Source of the DNA: an uncultured Treponema sp.
Lineage (GTDB): Bacteria; Spirochaetota; Spirochaetia; Treponematales; Treponemataceae
DNA length: 5,674 nucleotides
Assembly: GCA_905372345.1 (NCBI GenBank)
Contig: CAJPPE010000121.1
Span: 1 to 5,674, forward strand
Reading direction: 5' to 3'
Part shown: positions 1 through 5,610 of the stretch, piece by piece
Layout of the letters: every line of letters starts with the position of its first letter
How positions within the stretch are numbered: position 1 is the first letter of the stretch
Notes under the pieces: generated by a model
The model's database searches: none
Seen by the model: the letters and a program-made list of their open reading frames with translations, nothing else
Told to the model about the DNA's origin: nothing
Translations under genes and position numbers: made by a program

Positions 1-35
1 AAATAGGAAGGCTGACCGAATCATAAAAGGCTGGG

Positions 36-64
36 AAAAAAAAAGAGCCGGTTAAAAAACCGGC
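36..64 (-). terminator. Rho-independent terminator of the ferredoxin-to-FemX operon
   Basis: On the minus strand a perfect 7-bp stem, GCCGGTT with AACCGGC (plus positions 47-53 and 58-64), closes a four-base loop. It is followed by TC and then nine T (the plus-strand A-run at 36-44). It lies about 90 bases past the stop codon of the FemX-like gene and is the first clear terminator after the ferredoxin promoter, so it probably ends the whole four-gene unit. Confidence 0.9.
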
Positions 65-77
65 CCGCCCATCAGGC

Positions 78-131
78 TATCGGCGGACGGTGGGTGGGAG
101 GGGAACCATCCGCCGATATTTATTTATCGGC
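78..131 (-). other. Structured 3' UTR: competing hairpins with a C-rich (plus-strand G-rich) loop
   Basis: The stretch between the FemX-like stop codon and the terminator holds a perfect 10-bp inverted repeat, TATCGGCGGA (78-87) with TCCGCCGATA (109-118). Its 21-base loop is C-rich in the transcript and carries the plus-strand G-run series GG-T-GGG-T-GGG-A-GGGG (89-103). A second stem uses part of the same arm: GCCGATA (112-118) with TATCGGC (125-131), 7 bp. The two stems cannot form together. The structure could protect the mRNA 3' end, bind a protein, or be a dispersed repeat. I do not recognise it as a named element. Confidence 0.55.
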
Positions 132-152
132 TAAGTTCGAAAAAACTTAAAG

Positions 153-1187
153 CTATCTTTTCTTATTTTTTAAAATAACCCATCTGATTTTATCTGCAAG
201 GTTAAATAGTTTGTACATAAGAGGTTTATACACAAAGTCGAATGTTCCTATGTATTCTACTAACTGAGGATTATATCCTGCCTTAAATTTATGAAAACCG
301 TACCATGAATCCGCCGTATTCGGATTAGGGCCTAAGCAGCCCCAAAGGTCAAAAACTGAACAATTTAACTCTTTCCCGTATTGAATAGCCTTCCACATTA
401 TGAGGTTATTGGGCATCAATTCGCGATGATTATTGCCGGATGCCCCATAAGGATAGTAAAGTTTTCCGTTAAATTTAAAAAGAATCCATGCAGTTAAGAC
501 TTCATCTTGATAAACGGCTTCAAATATTCTAAGGCTATCTGTTGGAAAAATTTTGAACATCCGTCTAAAGTATTCTCCGTTATGATTAAAAAAGCCTTGT
601 CTTTTTGTAGTTTCTTCCATAAGCCTTATATAATCTTCCATGCCTTCTTCGGTACTCTTATCGATTATGCTTACCCCTTTTTTTTCGGCAAGACGGATAT
701 TATACCTTGTTTTGGAATGAAAAGAGGCTAAAAGCTCTTCTTCGGGTTTTTCTATGTTTAAAAGGAAATTATATTTTTCAAAAAAAGGCTTTCCGTTCTT
801 TGCTCCGTTTTTCAGCAAAAATTTTTTCTTGTCCTCAATAGGTTCTTCTAAAGAGTTATCTTTTTGTACAGGACTAAAGACATCCGGTTCTACCTTTATA
901 AACACGGCTCTATGTTTTTTAGCTGCCTCTTTTAAGGCTTCAATGTGTTCTTGTTCCGGCATTACTGTTTTTGAGGCTATACCAACCGTATAATTGGTCT
1001 TAGGTATTTTAGAAAAAATAATCTGAATTCCGCTTTTTAATTTTCCGTCTTCAAAAAAGCCTATTCTTTCGGGAACGGCGCCCATACTTTCTTTAAAGTC
1101 TCCCCAAACCCATGATTGAATGGGATGAGATACAAGCTTGTCGAATTCGTCTTTATATTCATCAGTTAAGAACTTAGTTTCTTTCAT
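153..1187 (-). CDS. FemAB/FemX-family peptidyltransferase (peptidoglycan interpeptide bridge formation)
   Basis: Cytoplasmic-type enzyme of 344 residues, with no signal peptide or membrane segment, expected to transfer an amino acid from an aminoacyl-tRNA to a peptidoglycan precursor. Family signatures are clear in the second GNAT-like half: FHSKTRYNIRLAEKKGV at 156-172, TTKRQGFF near 193-200, YYPYGAS at 244-250, LMPNNLIMWKAI at 257-268, FDLWG at 279-283 and FKAGYNP near 301-307. The length is close to the short FemX type, which lacks the long coiled-coil arm of staphylococcal FemA, and I see no such arm here. The ATG at 1187 has AGGA eight bases upstream, overlapping the stop codon of the preceding peptidase gene, so the two are probably translated together. 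From memory, treponemal peptidoglycan contains ornithine and glycine, so glycine is a plausible substrate; this is inference. Other family members have non-wall roles, which is less likely beside an M23 peptidase. Confidence 0.87.
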   Translation of the reverse strand: MKETKFLTDEYKDEFDKLVSHPIQSWVWGDFKESMGAVPERIGFFEDGKLKSGIQIIFSKIPKTNYTVGIASKTVMPEQEHIEALKEAAKKHRAVFIKVEPDVFSPVQKDNSLEEPIEDKKKFLLKNGAKNGKPFFEKYNFLLNIEKPEEELLASFHSKTRYNIRLAEKKGVSIIDKSTEEGMEDYIRLMEETTKRQGFFNHNGEYFRRMFKIFPTDSLRIFEAVYQDEVLTAWILFKFNGKLYYPYGASGNNHRELMPNNLIMWKAIQYGKELNCSVFDLWGCLGPNPNTADSWYGFHKFKAGYNPQLVEYIGTFDFVYKPLMYKLFNLADKIRWVILKNKKR

Positions 1188-1197
1188 ACATAACGTC

Positions 1198-2109
1198 CTA
1201 TTTTTTTTTGTCTACAAAATCGGCAGGATTTTTCGGTATACCTTTTTCATGTATTTCAAAATGAAGATGAGGCCCCGTAGACATTCCGGTAGAGCCCACA
1301 GCACCGATGATTGTACCCGATTTTACGGTTTCATTCAAGCTCACATAAACCTTGCTCAAATGACCGTATAGGCTGGTTCTTCCATCCGTATGAGCTAAAA
1401 TAATATAGTTGCCGTAAACTTTGCTATAAGATATTTCCTTTACCCTGCCTGCGGCACAGGCCATGACGGGGCTGCCGGTGGGAGCTGCAAGGTCTATTCC
1501 CGGATGATAACTTGCCTTGCCGGTAAATGGGTCCTGCCTTTTTCCGAAGTTCGAAGTTAGAACCGCATCTTTAAGAGGAAAACGGTAAAAAGGCATAAAG
1601 AAAAAAGCCCTTACCGTTCCATCAAAAATTTCTCCCGGAAAACAAAAGATTTCCCGTTTTTCTTTAGGGCCGTATATTTTTATTTGTAGAGGTTCCGTTT
1701 TATTCTTTTTAAAAAGAGCTTCCGTAAGTTTTTCTATACTTGAAATGGCTTTTTCAGGAAGATAAACGGCCGGCATTGTCGGAAGAATCAGTATACGTCC
1801 TGCAATATCTGTCTGCATAGATTCTATTCTATTCAATGTAACGATTGCATCATAAGGAATAGAGCAGCGGGCTGCGATTTTTATTATGGTGTCTTCACTG
1901 TTTGCCTTGTATGTATAAAATCTTATAGGGAGTTCACTTCCTGTTTTAGCCGCAGCCAAGGCTCTGCGGGCATCTGCCACATCATCGCAATATTGAACAA
2001 AAATATAATCATCAATACTTAATTTTTCTATTTGAGGGTAGGGGATTTGGGCTTTTAATATTGAGCCCGATAAAAAAAAGAACAAAAACAGAAATTTAAA
2101 AGCCTTCAT
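1198..2109 (-). CDS. Secreted LysM / M23 zinc metallopeptidase (peptidoglycan endopeptidase)
   Basis: Protein of 303 residues predicted to cut peptide cross-links of peptidoglycan in the periplasm. Residues 1-20 form a signal peptide with a phenylalanine-rich core and a likely signal peptidase I site after LKA; there is no lipobox cysteine. A divergent LysM domain lies at about 62-111, recognisable by Y-x-x-K, DTIIKIA, a central N and a closing ILILP. The M23 (LytM) domain fills about 183-299: SNFGKRQDPFTG, then HPGID with H202 and D206, YGH with H250, and HLHFE with H281 and H283. All four expected zinc or catalytic positions are present, so it should be an active enzyme and not a degenerate EnvC/NlpD-type activator. 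The ATG lies inside the end of the upstream membrane-protein gene (14-base overlap) with only a weak Shine-Dalgarno, which suggests translational coupling. The gene ends in a run of nine A next to its TAG stop codon. Confidence 0.93.
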   Translation of the reverse strand: MKAFKFLFLFFFLSGSILKAQIPYPQIEKLSIDDYIFVQYCDDVADARRALAAAKTGSELPIRFYTYKANSEDTIIKIAARCSIPYDAIVTLNRIESMQTDIAGRILILPTMPAVYLPEKAISSIEKLTEALFKKNKTEPLQIKIYGPKEKREIFCFPGEIFDGTVRAFFFMPFYRFPLKDAVLTSNFGKRQDPFTGKASYHPGIDLAAPTGSPVMACAAGRVKEISYSKVYGNYIILAHTDGRTSLYGHLSKVYVSLNETVKSGTIIGAVGSTGMSTGPHLHFEIHEKGIPKNPADFVDKKK

Positions 2110-2512
2110 TACCGTTATTTTTTGATTGGTCTATTCCGAAAGCTAAAAAACCATAGATTACAAAAATTAAAATGAGAACAATTAGAGCCGGTATTTTATT
2201 AAATGTTAAAACCAATTTGACACATAAGATAAGACCGCCTATTACGGTTATTTTTTTTAAGATGGAAATGATGAGTCCGCGAGGGCTTTTTTTATATGCT
2301 TTTATCGTATTTTTTACCAACAGGTAAAGAATCCCGCATACAAATATGCTCATGGAAATTATTGTGTACAACCTTACATTTGCAACAGCTAATAGCCATA
2401 ATGGATAGGCTACTGCAATACCTGCAAGCACGCACACTCCAGCGATGGCCGAAAAGGTCAACAGACCGAAAAAAACGGATCCGTATCCCCTAATAATTTT
2501 TCCAAAACTCAT
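2096..2512 (-). CDS. Small four-helix membrane protein of unknown function
   Basis: I do not recognise this 138-residue protein. Hydrophobicity suggests four membrane segments at about 12-36, 48-68, 84-104 and 107-127. A basic loop between helices 2 and 3 (KNTIKAYKKSPR, 67-78) is likely cytoplasmic by the positive-inside rule. The tail is short and hydrophilic (DQSKNNGNEGF). No enzyme motif or conserved charged residue inside a helix is evident. The ATG at 2512 is preceded by a strong but closely spaced GGAGGGGGT. The gene starts 49 bases after the ferredoxin stop and overlaps the M23 peptidase start by 14 bases. With a peptidase and a FemX-like enzyme downstream, a helper role at the cell envelope is a reasonable guess from context only. 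Confidence 0.8.
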   Translation of the reverse strand: MSFGKIIRGYGSVFFGLLTFSAIAGVCVLAGIAVAYPLWLLAVANVRLYTIISMSIFVCGILYLLVKNTIKAYKKSPRGLIISILKKITVIGGLILCVKLVLTFNKIPALIVLILIFVIYGFLAFGIDQSKNNGNEGF

Positions 2513-2561
2513 ACCCCCTCCGGACTCGTGATTGAGGTTTAACCCGCCTATTTAAGCCGGA

Positions 2562-2732
2562 TTATTCCTCTGAGATTGCTTCAACAGGGCAAACGCCTGC
2601 ACAAGAACCACAGCTGATGCATGTATCAGCATCAATTACGTGTTTGCCGCCGGCTTCGCTGATAGCGTTTACGGGGCATTCACTTTCGCACGCGGCACAG
2701 TTCGTGCACTCATTAGAAATTTTATAAGCCAT
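2562..2732 (-). CDS. 2[4Fe-4S] bacterial-type ferredoxin
   Basis: Small cytoplasmic electron carrier of 56 residues with the classic clostridial two-cluster arrangement. The first CxxCxxCxxxCP has cysteines 9, 12, 15 and 19, and the second has cysteines 38, 41, 44 and 48. The sequence between them (VNAISEAGGKHVIDADT) and the internal two-fold symmetry are typical, as is the acidic character. It fits an anaerobe that uses ferredoxin with enzymes such as pyruvate:ferredoxin oxidoreductase; the partner is not in this window. I place the start at 2732. The two earlier in-frame ATGs (2750 and 2738) lie before or almost touching the AAGGAG Shine-Dalgarno, whereas ATG 2732 has a 7-base spacing and gives the usual MAYKI start. 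A strong promoter lies directly upstream. The 49-base gap to the next gene holds only a weak imperfect hairpin without a T-run, so some read-through into the envelope genes is expected. Confidence 0.96.
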   Translation of the reverse strand: MAYKISNECTNCAACESECPVNAISEAGGKHVIDADTCISCGSCAGVCPVEAISEE

Positions 2733-2739
2733 TTGCATA

Positions 2740-2745
2740 CTCCTT
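2740..2745 (-). promoter_or_regulatory. Ribosome binding site that fixes the ferredoxin start
   Basis: AAGGAG on the minus strand, seven bases before the ATG at 2732 but only one base before the ATG at 2738, and inside the longer reading frame that starts at 2750. It therefore supports the 56-residue protein over the longer versions. Confidence 0.85.
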
Positions 2746-2766
2746 ATCATAAATTTCCATATCTTT

Positions 2767-2795
2767 ATTATAACATTTACTCATAAAAAAGGCAA
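2767..2795 (-). promoter_or_regulatory. Promoter of the ferredoxin operon
   Basis: The -10 box TATAAT (plus 2767-2772) is a perfect consensus and carries an extended TGn just upstream. A -35-like TTGCCT lies at 2790-2795 with a 17-base spacer. The start of transcription would be near 2760, giving a leader of about 28 bases. The box lies directly downstream of the terminator at 2810-2842, so the ferredoxin gene appears to start its own transcript. Confidence 0.82.
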
Positions 2796-2809
2796 CATAA
2801 AAACAGAAT

Positions 2810-2842
2810 AAAAAAAAGAGATTGGCACTTTTGCCAATCTCT
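2810..2842 (-). terminator. Strong Rho-independent terminator upstream of the ferredoxin promoter
   Basis: On the minus strand an 11-bp perfect stem (plus 2817-2827 with 2832-2842, AGAGATTGGCA / TGCCAATCTCT) has a four-base loop and is followed by eight T (plus A-run 2810-2817). There is no T-run on the other strand, so it acts on minus-strand transcription. The tRNA already has its own terminator at 3031-3065, so this one must end a different transcript or catch read-through. Confidence 0.9.
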
Positions 2843-2957
2843 AAATTAAACGTTCTTGAAATAAGATTCAAAACGTATCATCATCGGTTAAGAAAAAACG
2901 GCATCCGGATATCAAAATAATGCCGTCTGTAACCCCGACCATACTTACAGTATCGGG
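2811..2957 (-). ncRNA. Candidate structured small RNA, four hairpins ending in a terminator
   Basis: The minus strand between the tRNA-Phe terminator and the ferredoxin promoter folds into a series of stems. Hairpin 1 is CCCG+ATACT with AGTAT+CGGG (2949-2957 with 2934-2945), with a three-base bulge and a GTA loop. Hairpin 2 is ACGGCAT with ATGCCGT (2920-2926 and 2898-2904), followed by six T. Hairpin 3 is ACGTT+TTGAA with TTCAA+AACGT (2867-2876 with 2850-2860), with one bulged base. The last is the 11-bp terminator. No good protein gene covers this stretch. I match it to no known RNA family. The 5' end is uncertain: TATAAA at 2958-2963 could be a -10 box but lacks a good -35 and would put the start inside hairpin 1. 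It might also be a processed read-through from the tRNA. Confidence 0.42.
2893..2926 (-). terminator. Possible early terminator inside the small RNA candidate
   Basis: A 7-bp perfect stem, ACGGCAT with ATGCCGT (plus 2898-2904 and 2920-2926), is followed on the minus strand by six T. The loop is long (15 bases), which weakens it. It would give a short product of about 65 nt, with the downstream terminator giving the longer form. This tandem arrangement can also be an attenuator. Confidence 0.45.
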
Positions 2958-3030
2958 TTTATATGGAAAAAACTTAAATTTTTTGTGTAAAATATGCAAA
3001 AAAAAGACAAAATTTATGATAATTTTTGAT

Positions 3031-3065
3031 AAAAAAAGGGATATAAGAAAATCTTATATCCCTTT
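3031..3065 (-). terminator. Rho-independent terminator of tRNA-Phe
   Basis: A perfect 10-bp stem, GGGATATAAG with CTTATATCCC (plus 3038-3047 and 3053-3062), lies directly after the tRNA 3' end. Flanking A and T bases can extend it by three pairs (3035-3037 with 3063-3065). On the minus strand seven T follow (plus A-run 3031-3037). Confidence 0.93.
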
Positions 3066-3068
3066 AAG

Positions 3069-3141
3069 TGCCGTCGGACAGAATCGAACTGTCGACACAA
3101 GGATTTTCAGTCCTTTGCTCTACCGACTGAGCTACAACGGC
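3069..3141 (-). tRNA. tRNA-Phe (anticodon GAA)
   Basis: A complete 73-base cloverleaf. The acceptor stem is GCCGTTG with CGACGGC (one T-G wobble) and the discriminator base is A. The D stem is GCTC/GAGC with an AGTCGGTA loop. The anticodon stem is AAGGA/TCCTT with loop CTGAAAA, giving anticodon GAA (plus 3106-3108). The T stem is GACAG/CTGTC with loop TTCGATT. The 3' CCA is not encoded (CTT follows), so it must be added by the CCA-adding enzyme. It is a single-gene unit with its own promoter and terminator. Confidence 0.98.
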
Positions 3142-3153
3142 GTAACAAAGGCG

Positions 3154-3182
3154 ATATTATCAGTTTTTCCAAATTATGTCAA
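3154..3182 (-). promoter_or_regulatory. Promoter of tRNA-Phe
   Basis: The -35 box TTGACA (plus 3177-3182) is a perfect consensus, followed by a 17-base spacer and TAATAT as the -10 box (3154-3159). It ends 12 bases before the mature tRNA 5' end, leaving a short leader for RNase P. An overlapping GATAAT two bases upstream is an alternative -10. Confidence 0.88.
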
Positions 3183-3194
3183 TAGGAAACTTTG

Positions 3195-3215
3195 AAAAAC
3201 TTCAGTTTTTTGAAG
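3195..3215 (-). terminator. Probable terminator of the J-protein/map/xth operon
   Basis: On the minus strand, CTTCA with TGAAG (plus 3200-3204 and 3211-3215) forms a 5-bp stem with a six-base loop, followed by five T. It lies about 30 bases after the xth stop codon. It is weaker than the other terminators in the window, so some read-through toward the tRNA promoter is possible. Confidence 0.6.
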
Positions 3216-3246
3216 ATGCCCAATTTTTTCCAATAAATTGCCTTAA

Positions 3247-4017
3247 CTAATAAATTAACTTGACGGGGCAGTGATCCGATCCCATTACTCCGTCCAAAAT
3301 GGTTGACTCTTTTATCTTAGGCAAAAAGGAATCATTTACACAGTGATAATCCAGTCTCCATCCGATATTTTTTTCTCTGGCCCGAAAGCGGTAGCTCCAC
3401 CATGTGTATTTTGCAGGCTCTTTGCAAAAATGCCTAAATGTGTCGGTATAACCCGATGCGGTAAACTCGTCCATCCATGCTCTTTCTTCAGGGAGGTAGC
3501 CGGGATTTTTTTCGTTGGCTTTTGGGTTTGCAAGGTCTATGGGTTTGTGGGCTATGTTGTAGTCCCCGCAAAGGATTACATTATTTCCTTCTTCTTGGAT
3601 AGAATCGCAGAATTCGAGAATTGCGGCACAAAAGTCCAGCTTGTAGTCTAGGCGGGCTCCTCCGTCTTGCGAGTTTGGAAAATAAGCAGAAATAATCGAA
3701 ACCTTGTCAAAGTCTGCGACCAAGACCCTTCCTTCATCATCGAATTCCTTTAAGCCCATTGTTCTTATTTGGAGGGGTTCTTTTTTTGTAAAGATAGCCG
3801 TTCCCGAATAACCTGCTTTTTTTGCAGAAGCCCAATAGGCAAAATATTTTCCGTTAGGCAGGTCGGGTTCGGTAAGCTCCTTGCTAAGTTGAGCTTTTGC
3901 AGCCTTTGTTTCCTGCACGCAAAGTACATCGGGATTTTCGGTATTAAGCCAATCCAAAAAGCCTTTTTTTTCTACGGCCCTGATGCCGTTTACATTCCAT
4001 GAAATAATCGAATTCAT
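3247..4017 (-). CDS. xth: ExoIII/APE1-family AP endonuclease (exodeoxyribonuclease III)
   Basis: DNA base-excision repair enzyme of 256 residues that cuts the backbone at abasic sites and trims 3' ends. All catalytic motifs are visible: WNVNGIRA with N8, QETKA with the metal ligand E36, YFPNSQ with Y112, GDYNIA with D152 and N154, RLDY with D223, and GSDHCPV with the catalytic D248-H249 pair. WNVNG, QETKA and the YTWWSYR stretch (204-210) place it with the APE1/ExoA-type branch more than with E. coli XthA; this is a judgement by eye. The frame stays open upstream to an ATG at 4065, but that start would lie inside map. I choose ATG 4017, which gives the family's standard start and has AGGAAGG eight bases upstream. 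The gene follows map after 13 bases, so the two should be co-transcribed. Confidence 0.95.
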   Translation of the reverse strand: MNSIISWNVNGIRAVEKKGFLDWLNTENPDVLCVQETKAAKAQLSKELTEPDLPNGKYFAYWASAKKAGYSGTAIFTKKEPLQIRTMGLKEFDDEGRVLVADFDKVSIISAYFPNSQDGGARLDYKLDFCAAILEFCDSIQEEGNNVILCGDYNIAHKPIDLANPKANEKNPGYLPEERAWMDEFTASGYTDTFRHFCKEPAKYTWWSYRFRAREKNIGWRLDYHCVNDSFLPKIKESTILDGVMGSDHCPVKLIY

Positions 4018-4025
4018 CAAAGCGG

Positions 4026-4032
4026 CCTTCCT
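4026..4032 (-). promoter_or_regulatory. Ribosome binding site that fixes the xth start
   Basis: AGGAAGG on the minus strand, eight bases before the ATG at 4017 and overlapping the TAG stop of map. It supports the 256-residue product and suggests reinitiation by ribosomes finishing map. Confidence 0.75.
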
Positions 4033-4777
4033 ATAACTGTGATAAGATTTCGGTGTGGTCTTCAAAGATGGCTACCGTGTGTTCCATGTGGCAAGAAACC
4101 GACTTATCGGCCGTTACAACAGTCCAGCCGTCATTTTTTACCTCGACATCGGCTGTTCCCATGTTAATCATAGGCTCTATTGCGACTACCATTCCGGCTC
4201 TTAGACGGGGATTCGGCCTCATTCTTTCAGGCACATTCGGAATACTCGGATCTTCGTGTACGCCGAGGCCTACGCCGTGTCCGCAATAGTCATAAACGAC
4301 GCCGTAATTGTGGGCACTGGCCAAATTAAAGACAGCCTTTGAAATGTCGGAAACTCTTTTGCCTGCCTTACATGCTTCAATCCCTGCATAAAGGCACTTA
4401 GTGGTAACCTCCAAAAGTTTGAGGTTTTCTTTTGAAACATTGCCGATAGGGTAGGTTACACAAGAATCGCTGATGTAGCCGCCTAAGTCTATCCCTATAT
4501 CCATCGAAACAAGGTCTCCGTCTTTTACTATCCTTTTGCTGGGAACGCCGTGAATAACCTCTTCGTTTATCGAAATACAGGCAGCACCCGGAAATCCTTC
4601 GGAATACCATGCGGGAACACCGCCGATTTTTTTTATGTAGTTAACACAAAAATCATCAAGCTCTTTTGTACTAATTCCGGGCTTGATTACGGGTTTTAAT
4701 TCTTCAAAGAGTTGAGCAAGAGCCTTACAGGATTTTCTGATGCCGTTAATTTGTTCTTCCGTTTTAATTATAATCAT
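4031..4777 (-). CDS. map: Type I methionine aminopeptidase
   Basis: Cytoplasmic metalloenzyme of 248 residues that removes the initiator methionine from new proteins after deformylation. The five metal ligands of the pita-bread fold are all present: D93 and D104 in MDIGIDLGGYISDS, H167 in CGHGVG, E201 in AIEP and E232 in MEHTVA. The substrate histidines are also visible, as H76 in HGVPS and H174 in GVHEDP. Spacing matches E. coli MetAP at a constant offset of three to four residues. There is no N-terminal zinc-finger extension, so it is the short bacterial form. The ATG at 4777 has GGAG seven bases upstream and overlaps the end of the J-domain gene by 14 bases, which points to coupled translation. 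Motifs and length are normal, and it is probably essential unless a second map gene exists. Confidence 0.97.
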   Translation of the reverse strand: MIIIKTEEQINGIRKSCKALAQLFEELKPVIKPGISTKELDDFCVNYIKKIGGVPAWYSEGFPGAACISINEEVIHGVPSKRIVKDGDLVSMDIGIDLGGYISDSCVTYPIGNVSKENLKLLEVTTKCLYAGIEACKAGKRVSDISKAVFNLASAHNYGVVYDYCGHGVGLGVHEDPSIPNVPERMRPNPRLRAGMVVAIEPMINMGTADVEVKNDGWTVVTADKSVSCHMEHTVAIFEDHTEILSQL

Positions 4778-5600
4778 AATGATTCTCCAGTTGATTTTGA
4801 ATAATTTTAATTCCTTTTAGTTTGGGACTAAGCTGCATTGCCTTGTTTAAATATTGGGAGGCTCTGTATGTATCTCCAAACCTATAATATATTTCGGACA
4901 TACGCTTAAAAATGTTAGCCCTATCTATCTTTTTAAAATCCAATTCCAAAGCCGCTTCATAACAGTCTAGGGCAAGCTCGTCTTCAACATATCTATGCAG
5001 TTTATCGTTTATGATGGATTTTATCAAGTCGGTAACTTCGGGAAAAAAATGTTTAAAGTACGGCTTTTGTTTTTCCAAATAAAAGATTTCTTCTAAAAGT
5101 AAAAAAGACTCATAATACTCTCCTCGGAAATAAAGCTCTTCTGCAAGGACAAAGCCGCAGTCCATAAAATCTTCCCTATTAAAATACTTTGAAAGGTAGA
5201 AGCCTCCCGCCTCGCTTCTTCTTTTATTGTATTCTTCTACGGCGGATTGTTCCAATCCATGAAAAAGATCGAAGAAGATGAGCTTAGCACGGCTTTTGTA
5301 GTCCATTTTTTTTAAAAGCCATAGCCGGTAATCAAAACTTTCGGCTGCATTTTTCTTTGAAAAAAAATCGAAATAATCAAAGGGGTTTTCACTGTTAGTT
5401 TTTTCTTTTAAGATGTTTTGATAAGCATTTAAAAGAAGCCTCATAGCCGACTCGGATTTTTCTTTTTCTTCTCCTGTTTTATATTGAATCAAATCGGGAT
5501 GATGGAGTTTTGCTTTTTTCCTAAAAGCCGTTTTTATCTCGGCAATCGAAGCCTCAGAGGAGATACCTAAAAGAGCATAGTTATCGTCTTTTTTTTTCAT
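4764..5600 (-). CDS. J-domain (DnaJ-like) protein with C-terminal TPR-like repeats
   Basis: Protein of 278 residues, probably a co-chaperone that stimulates an Hsp70 (DnaK) on particular clients. The N-terminus is a J domain (about 6-66): YALLGISSEAS, then KTAFRKKAKLHHPD with the essential H34-P35-D36, then a helix with NAYQNIL. There is no G/F-rich region, zinc-finger or DnaJ C-terminal domain, so it is a class C J protein and not DnaJ itself. The rest is helical. A TPR-like unit lies near 151-178 (LAEELYFRGEYYESFLLLEEI) and a better one at about 228-261 (KRMSEIYYRFGDTYRASQYLNKAMQL). No signal peptide or membrane segment is seen. The start ATG at 5600 has no Shine-Dalgarno and is followed by nine A (MKKK). 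A promoter lies only about ten bases upstream. The specific client is unknown. Confidence 0.88.
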   Translation of the reverse strand: MKKKDDNYALLGISSEASIAEIKTAFRKKAKLHHPDLIQYKTGEEKEKSESAMRLLLNAYQNILKEKTNSENPFDYFDFFSKKNAAESFDYRLWLLKKMDYKSRAKLIFFDLFHGLEQSAVEEYNKRRSEAGGFYLSKYFNREDFMDCGFVLAEELYFRGEYYESFLLLEEIFYLEKQKPYFKHFFPEVTDLIKSIINDKLHRYVEDELALDCYEAALELDFKKIDRANIFKRMSEIYYRFGDTYRASQYLNKAMQLSPKLKGIKIIQNQLENHYDYN

Positions 5601-5610
5601 ATAACCAGTG

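Noticed and set aside
1..24. Possible start of a further minus-strand gene (ATG at 24, reading MIRSAFLF to the edge).
   Set aside because: Only eight codons are visible, there is no Shine-Dalgarno, and the ATG comes right after the terminator T-run. It cannot be supported from this window.
507..993. Plus-strand reading frames antisense to the FemX-like gene, and similar frames opposite the other genes.
   Set aside because: They are shadows of well-supported minus-strand genes, without ribosome binding sites or recognisable domains.
2868..2942. A 24-codon minus-strand frame (ATG at 2942 to TGA at 2868) inside the small RNA candidate.
   Set aside because: No Shine-Dalgarno precedes it, its start sits inside hairpin 1, and it is short. 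The RNA structures explain the sequence better. It would deserve a look if ribosome profiling showed reads.
2920..3195. A 91-codon plus-strand reading frame across the intergenic region and the tRNA.
   Set aside because: It runs antisense through tRNA-Phe, its terminator and its promoter, has no ribosome binding site, and encodes low-complexity lysine/phenylalanine stretches from AT-rich DNA.
3221..3240. Inverted repeat CAATTT / AAATTG just downstream of xth.
   Set aside because: A six-pair AT-rich stem with no T-run directly after it. The hairpin at 3200-3215 is the better terminator.
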